Shown in pieces: positions 39,701-49,431 of a DNA stretch of 64,000 nucleotides; positions within the stretch are counted from its first letter, which is position 1, and every line of letters begins with the position of its first letter. Under the pieces are notes generated by a model, which had not been told where the DNA came from, did no database searches, and saw only the letters and a program-made list of their open reading frames with translations. Origin of the DNA: Setophaga petechia (taxonomy: Eukaryota > Chordata > Aves > Passeriformes > Parulidae); assembly GCA_024362935.1 (NCBI GenBank), contig JANCRA010000012.1, positions 1,302,001 to 1,366,000 on the forward strand, read 5' to 3'. Made by a program: the position numbers and the translations under genes.

Positions 39701-40146
39701 AGTGAGACACAACACATACACAGAGCAGAAAGAAGACTGTGAACTACAAATACCTTTTGCCTTCCAGTAATTGAAGTGACAAAAATTTGGGAGTGAGCAA
39801 AGAGCTTCACAACTTTAACAAAGAATTATATGAAAGGATGTAGACTGTTTAAAGTAGACTATATACTGTATAGAGGATGTAACTCACAATTTGACACCCC
39901 AGAGAGAAGGCAATATGCACCACTCAAGTGAAATTATAACACTAAGGATGGCTATGGTCTTAACTCTTACGTGCTGCTCTGCCCTATCCTTGACATTCTG
40001 CCTACTAACTAGAAAGTTTGGTCCTCTCTCTACTACCAAGAAATACTTCTGTCATACACAAAAATTACATGAAGAGAATAATGTCATTTTGGGAAACAGA
40101 AGAGAATAAAACACATGAGTATGTGGACTTCTGAAGGAAACCTCAC
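36780..40146 (-). other. POT1 5' intron
   Basis: Between the start-codon exon and the candidate UTR exon. Holds the LTR fragment at 38390-38700. No other exon seen. Confidence 0.6.
38390..38700 (+). mobile_element. songbird ERV LTR, 5'-truncated
   Basis: This has the 3' part of a common songbird LTR: CCCCATCCTCTG, GAGAAATTGGAGTGGAGCT, CATTATCCTACC, GGTGAGTGATCTCCCTGTC and CCAGCCAGGGTCATCC. The copy at 51730-52510 is the same family in the opposite orientation. Family assignment is from memory. The 5' part is missing, and no retroviral genes lie beside it. Confidence 0.75.
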
Positions 40147-40232
40147 CAAAGTCTGATGAAGAATGAAGGTATAGCCAAGAGCATCAGGATCTTATTGATG
40201 TGGTCAGTCACAGTGGTAGATATCTGAAGCCC
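40147..40232 (-). other. POT1: probable POT1 5'UTR exon
   Basis: This 86-nt segment has a good acceptor (tgtgtttacag) and donor (actttg|gtgagg) on the minus strand, between the CpG-rich promoter and the start-codon exon. Read in the POT1 frame it has an in-frame TGA and no ATG. It also holds an out-of-frame ATG at 40184-40182. The evidence is splice motifs and position only; transcript data would decide. Confidence 0.5.
40182..40184 (-). promoter_or_regulatory. candidate uORF start in POT1 leader
   Basis: This ATG opens a 12-codon reading frame in the candidate UTR exon. Its TGA stop forms across the splice junction (TG at the end of this exon, A at 36779), and an adjacent TAA follows. The stop lies about 10 nt before the main ATG. 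It depends on the UTR exon being real. Confidence 0.35.
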
Positions 40233-41099
40233 CTGTAAACACAAATATTAGTCAGTGCAATATTCAGGCTAATTGTCCAAAGTTAAAACGATTATGAAGT
40301 AAGTCATGCTTCATTATAAAAGCACACACTTGTGTAGACCAGCCATACATTCCCACTATATTTTATGAAACACTTTGTCATAAAAATGAGCATTTGTGAC
40401 TTGAACAGAATAGGCAGTACAGAACTACCACAAACCCAATGCGCCATCACAAGACAAAGCTTTTGCCATACAGCAGTCTTAATGAAATCACAAAGACCAT
40501 CAGTGAACAAAGTGTGTAGTCTGTCTAGAATTTTTTCAAAAATCTGATTTTACAATATATTAGTTCCTTGAGAATTCTCAAGAGGTGAAAACATCATGTC
40601 AGATTAACTAAAATAGAAGGAGAAATCAAGTCAGTAGCATGACACATCTTAGTCCCTTAGCTGCAAGGCTTCAGCTTGCTATTGCCGAAGGGCACTTATT
40701 TTTTACGGGAAGTATGTCCTTGGCTGTTCTTACTCTTAAGAACAAGTTGATACTTAGTTTCCTTAGAATACAATTAGGTTTCTTAAGCAAACAAAAGCTC
40801 TTTTATTTCAGATTAAAATTTACTTATCTGACTGTGCAAAAGAGACTACAATCAAACATTACTTGAGGAAAAGGGATTCTTACACAGCCATTATTATCTC
40901 AACAGCACTTCAGTTCTAGAAAAAAGCAATCAATCCACTGCAAAGTAGCGGCCTCGGGAGGAGAGCACTACTCTGCAGGATCCCACACTCCACACCATAT
41001 GAAACAATCGCTTCAGAAAGTCAACCCACCAGCTACAAGCAGCCGAGACCCTCAGAACCAAGCCCACCAACACAATTATCAACAGTGTTTACTGAGTGC
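40233..41099 (-). other. region between UTR exon and CpG-rich promoter
   Basis: Probably the first POT1 intron and part of the first exon. I could not fix the first-exon donor. No other feature. Confidence 0.5.
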
Positions 41100-41162
41100 C
41101 CGGGTAGAAACTTCCAAAGCCGTGGAGCACGGCGCTGGGACTGCGTTCCCGGAGCACAGCCG

Positions 41163-41168
41163 GTGAGT
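41163..41168 (+). other. consensus splice donor on the antisense strand
   Basis: CCG|GTGAGT occurs on the plus strand inside the CpG-rich promoter, opposite to POT1. It could end the first exon of a divergent non-coding transcript, as with human POT1-AS1. There is no further evidence. Confidence 0.25.
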
Positions 41169-41233
41169 AGGGCAGCTGCGGGCCGGAGGGAACCAAAGCC
41201 GCGCCCGCAAACACGCCGGTCCCCGTGTGCCGC

Positions 41234-41305
41234 CAGTCCCTGTCCCAGACCCTGTCCCTGTCCCAGTCCCAGACCCTGTCCCTGTCCCGATCCCGGTCCC
41301 TGTCC
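41234..41305. repeat. degenerate G-rich hexamer array (12 units)
   Basis: Twelve six-base units of the forms CAGTCC, CTGTCC, CAGACC, CGATCC and CGGTCC follow each other without a gap. On the minus strand (the POT1 sense strand) this places a GGG run about every six bases, with 3-base loops such as ACA, ACT and TCT. That is a classic G-quadruplex-forming arrangement. Confidence 0.9.
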
Positions 41306-41377
41306 CGCCTCGTCGCCGCCTGCGCCAGTTCCGCCCTGCCCGAGCTCCGGCCGCGCATCGCGCATGCCCGGGCGGCG

Positions 41378-41389
41378 CGCGCACGCGCA
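41378..41389. promoter_or_regulatory. NRF1-type binding site
   Basis: CGCGCACGCGCA matches the palindromic NRF1 consensus YGCGCAYGCGCR at every position. NRF1 sites are common in CpG-island promoters of housekeeping genes. A partial second match lies just upstream near 41352-41366. Confidence 0.6.
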
Positions 41390-41499
41390 GCGGTGGCGGC
41401 GGGCACACCCGTCCTGCAGGGATAGGGAACGGGAGCAGGGTCGGGCATGAACCCGCTGATGTTCTTCTGTTTTCTCTTCTGGTTCTGTTTTTTCATGTC

Positions 41500-41938
41500 C
41501 GTAAAAGATCTGTTTAGCAATTAAACTACGGTGAAGTGAAATCATGGAAAGCTTATACATTATAGGTGACTTAAAATCATTTGGGAACATCAATTTGCAC
41601 TGCAGATTAATTTAAATGGTTACTTGATCTTCTCCTCTTGGCTTCTCTTTTTTTTTTTTTTTCCTTATTTTTTCTGTTTCTTTTTCGAGTTACTTTTTAA
41701 TAAAATTTACCATTAGATTCTTTCTATAAAGTAATCTTAAACCTAGAAGAATTGGAAGTTCTTATGCCCTGTCCTGTATGTAATCAAAAGACGAACAAAA
41801 AGTGCAGAATTTTGATAAAAGAATACTCCAGTTTTATATGTCAACAAAACAATTGGGTCTGACAGAAATCTAGCCTGAAGTCTGGGTGTTTTTCTTTAGT
41901 TTTTAGTACTGTTTTTGAACGGTAGTCATATTCCTCTC
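41500..41938 (+). repeat. direct duplication, copy A
   Basis: This roughly 430-bp segment adjoins the POT1 CpG-rich promoter. It recurs in the same orientation at about 44205-44634. Shared blocks include GTGAAGTGAAATCATGG, AAGCTTATACATTATAGGTG and TTTAAATGGTTACTTGATC, and smaller matches continue to the right end. I do not recognise it as a known repeat family. Confidence 0.85.
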
Positions 41939-41939
41939 C

Positions 41940-42125
41940 AGGAGGATTGCACGGGTGAAGGAACAGCGCTGAGGGCAAAGCGCGGCTGCCCGGGGCCAGG
42001 CTGTCCGGGGTCCCGCTGTCCCTGTGTCCCCGGGGTCGGGCTGCCCCTGTGTCCCCGGGCCGCTGCAGCCCCTCTACCGCCGGCCGGGGGCTGTGTAGAA
42101 ATCACTTACAGGACGGGACTGCTGA
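41940..42125. other. second GC/CpG-rich patch
   Basis: This GC-rich stretch holds a short imperfect repeat of CCTGTGTCCCCGGG-type units (42005-42060). It lies between copy A of the duplication and the AT tract. It may be a shore of the POT1 CpG-rich promoter. No gene is supported. Confidence 0.6.
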
Positions 42126-42432
42126 GGAACGTGCCTTGAGCTGTTTTATTTCGCAGCATCAGTCTCATTACATGGTTATGACAATGGGAAGATGCCATCA
42201 GCTCATGTTCCAGGCAGGAGACCAAGAACTTATTGTTACAACTTACTTTAACAGTTTTGTGCCCAATCACCCAAGACAAAAGCATATTGACAGTAGTTCT
42301 GTCTAACCACTATAAGCACACAAACCTTCGATTAAAACAATGCTTTTTTATTTCAAATACAATACCTGCTTGTAAGCCTTAAAACACAATGAACAGAGCT
42401 CCATTATTAAGCTTAGAACTTCCTAATATCTC

Positions 42433-42528
42433 ACTATATACGATATATATATGATATATATGACATATATATCATATAATATATGATATATATATTATAT
42501 GATATAATATATATAGATCATACAGTAT

Positions 42529-42571
<43 letters not shown>
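42433..42571. repeat. AT-rich palindromic tract and (TA)n
   Basis: Repeated GATATATATATG/CATATATATC-type palindromes run into an uninterrupted (TA)n of about 40 bases. It is self-complementary throughout, so it is cruciform-prone and probably variable in length. Confidence 0.95.
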
Positions 42572-42575
<4 letters not shown>

Positions 42576-42784
42576 CTTTTCTGCAGCTTAAGGAGTTATT
42601 CTAGACAAGCGTTAATACACAGACCATTGTTCTATTTGTCCTTACTTTTCTACATTTTATGTAATTTTTCTGCTGACCTGTCTCATGGCTATTGCTTAGC
42701 TCCAATCACAGTTCTGCTATCTCTGAGGCCTGCCTTTTGCAGCTTTCCCAAAACCCTCTGATTTTAAGGATTCCCACATCCCTC

Positions 42785-42905
42785 TTGCAGGAGCCATGCC
42801 GGCCCCCCCAGCCGCTCTCCATTCGCTGCCTTGGGGAAGCGCCCGCTCCCAGCCCCGGGAACGGGAGGTTCGGGCTAGCCCGTAAAACCCGGATGCCACG
42901 GCAGT
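42785..42905. other. third GC-rich patch
   Basis: This GC-rich, moderately CpG-rich stretch ends about 30 bp before the poly-A tract. It is open in several frames because of its composition. No gene is supported. Confidence 0.55.
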
Positions 42906-42938
42906 GCTCAGGCGAACTTAGAGCTGCCACTTGCAGAA

Positions 42939-42981
42939 AGTTAAAAAAGAAAAAAAAAAAAAAAAAAAAAAAACCAAAAAA
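42939..42981. repeat. poly-A tract
   Basis: An almost pure A run, with only a few G or C bases, directly follows a GC-rich patch (42785-42905). It could be the tail of a retroposed sequence, but no source or target duplication is evident. Confidence 0.9.
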
Positions 42982-43103
42982 ACGGGGGAAAAGAACACCC
43001 TGCTGCTTGCTGGCGTCTGTTGTTTAAACGGCTTTGGAAAGCAGCATTCATCATTGACAGCGACACGGCTCCCTGAGGCTTGCGGGTATTTGGATGCTGC
43101 AGG

Positions 43104-43144
43104 TTGACACATGCCAAGATCCCAGTGACACATGCCAAGATCCC
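43104..43144 (+). repeat. 21-bp tandem duplication
   Basis: TGACACATGCCAAGATCCCA occurs twice in a row with a one-base spacer. Confidence 0.95.
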
Positions 43145-44204
43145 ATTTGTGGTGCTTGCCAATTCAAAATTACAGCAGTCGTGGCTCAGCATTGCAGCAG
43201 TGACGCTTCTTCCTTTAGAGACTTCAGCTTTCTGTCTCTGGTACCTCAGAGATACCTCTGCTGCCAGTCTATGCTGTCGCTCTTTCCTTTCCCATCTCTG
43301 CAGTCCTGAATATCTGGGACAGCTTTCTTTTTCTTGTTTCTCATCACTTAGTGATTTTTAAAAAGTCCCGCTGGAAACAATTTTCTCCTTTGTCTACCTT
43401 CAAATAATTTCCTTCACAACCCTCCTCCTATTTTGGAACTCTTTTAGTTGTGTCTCTGGAGTGTTTTATAGTTACACTTAGAATTCAAATCCAATTCAAA
43501 AAATGGAACTTGGATCAATCCATGTTCACGAAGCCTCTGGAGGGACGTCTATGCTTTGTACACATTTTCACCGTTGACAACCTTTTCTGGAACAGGCTTC
43601 TTTTCTTTGATCATCACAGTTCTCAATAAATTTTAATCCTGTACCTTCCATTGGGTATTGATGTACCATGCTTGATTATGAACAAAAATATTGTTAAGAC
43701 CTTGTCATACAGGCATGATAAAAGCAGCCCACAGTGAGAGCTAAGTCAGAGCTGGGAATTTAAGCACAGCTGGCTACATGGAGGACTAATGATCTCCTAT
43801 TTGAAGAGCCAGCTATGGCAGATAGGCTGAGAAGATTAGTGTGACTTGCCTACATCCTTTGTTTCCATCAAAAGATTTTGAGAGATCAAACTTATCTTTA
43901 GGCTATTAAGTTCTGTCAAGCGAGTATTTCTGGTGGAATATGGTCTGTCTTCTTCTATGACATCTATTTTTAAATATACAATTTGAAAACAACAGTGTTC
44001 AATATAGAAAACAATAAGAAAAATTCAACAGCCAAAACCAAGTTGATCAAGTGGTAAAGGATGGATTCAGGAATTAAAAATTTTTAGAGCCTTGTGTCAT
44101 TCAGTAAAAATTTGGATAATTTGAAAGAATATGGTGAGGAAATTGTGCTTTAATCCACTGATGCATTTTGCTTTTCTATTTTATTTCTTTTTCATTTCTT
44201 TTTC
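43145..44204. other. intergenic, nothing recognised
   Basis: Unremarkable sequence between the tandem duplication and copy B. No gene or known repeat seen. Confidence 0.6.
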
Positions 44205-44634
44205 TCATGTCTGTAAAAGATCTTTTTAGCAATTAAAATTATGGTGAAGTGAAATCATGGAAAGCTTATACATTATAGGTGAATTGAATTAAAATAATTT
44301 GGAAACATCAAGTTGGACTCCAGACTAATTTAAATGGTTACTTGATCTTCTGGTTTTACTTCTCTTCTCTTTTGCTACTTCTATTTCCAGTTACTTTTTC
44401 TAAATTTACTATTGAATTCATTCTATAAGTAATCTTAAAGCTATTTTATGTCCTGTGTATAATCAAAAAAGAAAAACTGAGAAAAAGCTGTATATAAGAA
44501 AAAAATTTTGTTTGATAAAAGAATACCTTAGTTTTATGAGTCAACAAAACAATTGGTTCTGCCGAAAATTTAGCCAGAAGTCTGTTTTTCTTTAATTCTA
44601 ACCTTGCTTTTTGTGGTAGTTACCTTCCTCTTCT
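44205..44634 (+). repeat. direct duplication, copy B
   Basis: This is the second copy of the segment at 41500-41938, about 2.7 kb away, with small indels and substitutions. The left border of homology lies in a pyrimidine-rich stretch in both copies; the right border falls after a shared TAGTTACCTTCCTC-like stretch. The DNA between the copies is not part of the duplication. Confidence 0.85.
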
Positions 44635-47600
44635 TCAGTTAGTAGTTTTATTTCAAGAAATTTAATGGGAAGTTAGATTAATTACATCAGAAGTTGATTT
44701 TTAATGTTCCAGTAAGTGTGTGTATTCTCATACTACTTGCAGTAATCTTGAAATGTGCTGCAATTTATATGTATCATAATAGAAAATAGTACCTCAGCAG
44801 ATGAAAAAAAAACAAAATCATGATTCTGATCCTTATGTTGGTTTGCTTTGTGGCTTTTAATAAACCCCTTACTCTACAAAACCAAAGTCCATAAATAAAT
44901 CAGAGGGTAGCGTTATTTGGGGTGGGATCCACATGGAAGTTACACATGCTCTTAAGCAGTTTAGGTATCCTTGGAAATCCCCAAATGCAACTGAAGTTCT
45001 GATCTCACTGAAAATAATAAAAGCTTTCCGTTCATTTGAGGGAAACCAAGAGGTCCCCTGTGCATCAAAATTTTATGTAACATAAGACATTGAGTCAAAG
45101 CTTTCAGGAATAGGAGCCTTGTACATTAAATCAATACCTAGTCACAAGTGCTTGTGAAGACTGTTCTCTTAATAAGGCAAGAACTAGATAAGGGTTTTGG
45201 AAACTAGACTTGAGTTCATGGGTTAAAGAAAAAAAGAAGAACAAAACAAAGAACCCAAAAATCCCTAAAAACCAATAAAACCCCCCAAAAAATGGGCAAG
45301 TTTTTCAATTATGTCTTTCCAAACACACATTGCAGTGTCAGTCAGGTCCTTAAGCAATATTGAAAATTCTATCTCTTCAATCTTATTTTCCTCAGATATC
45401 TTGTTAAACAGTAGCGAAAGAATTGTTCTATAGAAATACAGGCTATTTTCATTAGCAGCTGCCTGGGTATAATATTTTCCAAGTTCAGCACAAGACATTT
45501 CACAGCCTAAATGCAGCCCTTTCTAGTCCTTTAACTTTGCTTTGCTTTGATGATAGCACTTGATTTTTACTTTAACTTTTTTGGATACCAGCCAAATTCA
45601 GCCAGAGGTCATTTGCAATACATCTGAAATTATGTGTTGCTTGCTAGAACTGATAGGCTAAGAGAAGTCAAAAATCCAGATTTATTAAAATCACAAAAAT
45701 TATTATTACAGTATAAATGTTTAAGAATTTCTAGATGATTTCCAGGAATTCATTTTGATTAATTGCATCTGTATTGAAATAATGTGTAATCACTCAATAA
45801 GAAATCATATTATTATAGCATGCTTCTCATTACGAAGTACTGCACTTAAAGGATTTTCCCTCTGTAAAGAACAGTCAGATTCTTGACTTTTTGTCACTGC
45901 TGGGAAATTTGAAATGCAGAGACTAGAATTAGAGTAGTTTGAATTAAATTTATACGAAGTACTAAAATAAGTAATTCTTTGCTGTTTGTCCTACATTAGC
46001 ATTTTGTGTGATTGAAGCTCACTTACATGGGTTTATCTTATGTGGGTGTAAAAATAGAGCATATGTTTATATGTATTTAATAGGTATATTATGATAATTT
46101 TAAGAAGCAGGAATTGCAGAGGAGGATAAATCTTTTATTAGACCAAATTGTATAGGGTGTGATTTGTATAAGTTATATGATAGCACAGAACACTTTCTGA
46201 GAATATTAGTGATATTTCAGTAGCTCAATCACTGAGCAGATTCATGGCTGGCTCTCTGATCAGAAGAAGCCAGCTTTAAATAACTGACTAATGGACTATT
46301 GGGTGAAGAAAGACTCATTTTGAGCAGAAGACAATTTTCTTCTGTATCTAGGTGATAACGAAAAAAAAAAAGGGAAAGGATAAATGTAGGCAAGGAAATG
46401 AAGAAAATCTCCACTAATGTGATCCTGGAGACATATCTGCTTGCAGCAATTCTGTAGTTCAGCAGCTCTAAAGAATCTCCAAGTTTGCTAGTAAAAGAAG
46501 GTGATAGATGGAGTCTCTTGCAAAGGATTCTTGTGCCAACTGGAGCCTTCAAAACTTCCTGGGGTTTTGAGCATTATTAAGATAAATGCAAAGAGAATAT
46601 TAATATATTAATTATATATTAATATTCAGTTATTACAGTTAGTGTAAATTTTGGAAGCTGACAAAAAGTTGTTTGAATTCAATGTTAGTCCTTTCATTGG
46701 CTCCAAAGGTTTCCTATTTATTGAATCATCACAGATACTGCAGATTAGATTTCTGTTTGTTTAAAATGAGATATTTTTCTTTTCTAAGTCTAATACACTC
46801 ATTAAAAATGTTTGCTTGGTGGTTGTGTTCTTAGCTAATTTTCTTGGCAAAAGGATTTTATTTCCTAATAAGGCATCTACCCAAAAGCCCTCTGTAGAAG
46901 GCAACGATGGAAATTCATTATCTCTTTGCTTAGAAGTTTTTCTGTATTTCAGTTGAAATACTCACTAGCTCTAAGAATGGTGAAATACTGTTCTTTATTC
47001 TAAAGCCTCAGCTGTCTGACTAGCTATAGAGATTTTTTTCTTCTTTCCTTGATGGTTATAAGCTTGCACTAAGAAGGTTTCTGAAAAAAAAAATATTTAT
47101 ATAATTGCCCAGAGAGTTGATGTGACAGTGTGATGCATATCCCAGGAGTAAGATAACAAAAAGAAACCCCTACACTTTAGAAGCACTGGGTCTTTTCATT
47201 TGTTGGAAACAGAGAAATAAAACCAGGGAGGTATTCAGATATTTTGTGAGTAAAGCAGAACATTTATAACTACAAGGTAATTAAAAACAAAGTGGCATCA
47301 CTGGAGTGTTTAATCTTTTAATGTTGGACCATTTGTTTGTATATCCATTTATTGCGTGTGAATTTTGGTTATATGTGCATCAGTTGCAGACAACAGTGGA
47401 CAGGAATTCAGGAATACATTTTCAAAAATCTCATTGAAAGAACATATTAAAGGGTACAATTGTATGTGGGCAGATAAACAGAATTATTTCTATAAAAGCT
47501 ATTTATGTATTATTTGTAAAATATTAAAGTGTTTCTTCTTCTGTTATTTTCAATAACTGAAGCAATTTATTTTCTATGACATGTACTAAAACCTGAGGGT

Positions 47601-48981
47601 TTTTTTCTTTAGAAAATATGCTTTAAATAGAATTCTTTATGAACCAATTTACCTGGAAAATTCAAGTTCTTCCATTTCAAGAATGAAAGTCTAACTATGG
47701 TTATTATCACAGGCATCACTTTCTTCACTGTGAAAATCTATAGATGCCATCATGAACTGAAATAATTGTGTTTAACAATGTAGTGGTGAACAAAAGAGCC
47801 TGTCTTCACCTCACCAGGTTCGTAGTCAAAATACACTGAGAAAATGAGAATTGGAGTTAATTTAATATGCAGTGAACTACTTACTTTGAAACTTAGAAAT
47901 GGAGTTAATTTAATATGTAGTGAGCTACTTTAAACAAAAAAATATGTCAAGAAGCTGAAAGAGACTTGAAAATAAATGTAACTGGGAAGCTTATTCCTAT
48001 TAAGTTATGGAGCTTTCATGTGTGTGATGGTGCCAGTTCCAGACATCGTCGAGTTCTCCAGCCTGGAGAAAACTTCTATACATAAAATGAATTATAATTT
48101 ATTAAAATATGGACCTTTTGGGATATATAAAATACCCCAAAAGCACAAATCCCATTTATTCACTTATGGAAAATCCTTTAGCTATTTAGGGCTCAATTCT
48201 GATAATTCTGTCTTCATTGACTGTGGCAGATTTTTCCAAATACTTTTCCCCCTGTTTTTTGTCCTGTTCACATTTAATTCTGAATTATTTTTTGCATCGA
48301 AGTAGTTTTTTAATGATGCACTTCTTTTGGCTTTCAGTAAAATAAAGGTAAAATGGAAATGAAATTGAAATTAAAATTAAAATTAAAACAAAGGTGGAAG
48401 AAGCCTGTGGCTTAAACAGAATGACTTTATCTAGTCACACTAGTTCACCTAGTCACATGTTCACCTCCTATCCTGAGATATTCTGAATATTTTCTAAGAG
48501 ATCCTTAATTCAGATTTTAACTCAAAAGGTCTTAAGTGCTTTTCAGTAGCCTGAAGCTAAAGCATTGGGTGTCCAATCCTCTTAACCTTTTCAGCTTAAA
48601 CTTCTATTAACAGAAGTTGTTCTACCAGGAATAATAGACCACCTTATTTAAAAACGTTTATAACTTGGAAGATGTTTGTCTTCAGTCTTCCAAATATTTT
48701 TGTCTGTGTATTTTCTGGGCTAGATTACTTTTTAAAGCTTCTTTGTCAGGGAAAAACAAAAACAGCTTTTTCCAAAACATGGTCAACATAAACCTGTTTT
48801 TACACCTGGAAACAGCCAAACTGTTCAGAGTCAGGCAAAATATACTGTTTGTGTTTTCATTAAGTGACAGAAAGTCTCCCTCAGCAGCTAAACAAGAGGG
48901 AAGCACAAGAAGAACTGACCTCTGTGTTAGTATCTAATGAGTGATGAATTTGCACTCGTCTTTACTTCTAGAATTTGTTTA
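44635..48981. other. intergenic, no gene supported
   Basis: AT-rich. A 77-codon minus-strand open frame at 45498-45265 has a charged, protein-like composition but matches nothing I know and lacks clear splice or promoter context. The short repeat at 47851-47930 is the only other structure. Confidence 0.6.
47851..47930 (+). repeat. 32-bp unit repeated at 48-bp spacing
   Basis: GGAGTTAATTTAATATG followed by AGTGARCTACTT occurs at 47851-47882 and again at 47899-47930 with few changes. Confidence 0.9.
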
Positions 48982-49431
48982 TGTCATGGCTTAGGAATGG
49001 TGCTCCCCAGTTCAGTGTCCCCAGCAAGACTCTCAAACCATGCTCCGCTCTCTCTCACTCCCCATTTTCCCCTTACCCTGCTCTGCAGGGGGATGGAGAG
49101 AATTGGAGACACAAAAGGCAAAGGTCACAAGTTGTGATAAGAACAATTTACTGGAAACAGCAATGGAACAAGAAAATGAACAGTAACACCAACAATACTA
49201 ATGACAGAAAGTACAAAAAAATAAACTATTCACATGGGAAAAAGCCGCAACAACAGACAATACCATGTTTTTTTTTACTAGCAGTAACCTCCTCTCCCTA
49301 GAAGAGTGTCCCTTTCCCTTGTCCCCAGCAATGGCATGAGGTGGTGTAGCATATACACCTCCATATGTCCCAGCCGTGCCCCCTCCCAGCTACTGCAAAA
49401 AATTAACCCTGTCATGGCCAGAACCAGAACA
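48982..49431 (-). mobile_element. solo ERV LTR, about 450 bp
   Basis: Read on the minus strand it starts TGTTCTGGTTCTGGCCATGA and ends in ...GCCATGACA, giving TG...CA ends. The start matches a songbird LTR family whose start also appears at 55857 and 61929. No internal retroviral sequence adjoins it, and no clear target duplication is visible. Confidence 0.75.

Larger units (their letters stand above)
41100..41460. promoter_or_regulatory. CpG-rich promoter of POT1
   Basis: This sharply GC- and CpG-rich stretch sits in an otherwise AT-rich window, about 0.9-1.2 kb upstream of the candidate UTR exon. It contains CGCGCATCGCGCATG-type motifs, a perfect NRF1 consensus and a G-rich hexamer array. 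The position fits a TATA-less housekeeping promoter for POT1. The exact start site and first-exon donor are unresolved; weak minus-strand donor candidates lie near 41092 and 40883. Long open frames here reflect the lack of AT-rich stops and are not treated as genes. Confidence 0.75.

Noticed and set aside
41234..41305. Interstitial telomeric repeat
   Set aside because: The unit spacing is six bases, but the units are CCCTGT/CCCAGT-like and not CCCTAA; no true TTAGGG array was found in the window.
41033..41593. Long overlapping open frames on both strands across the CpG-rich promoter
   Set aside because: They arise from GC-rich composition and the hexamer array, with no homology or splice support.
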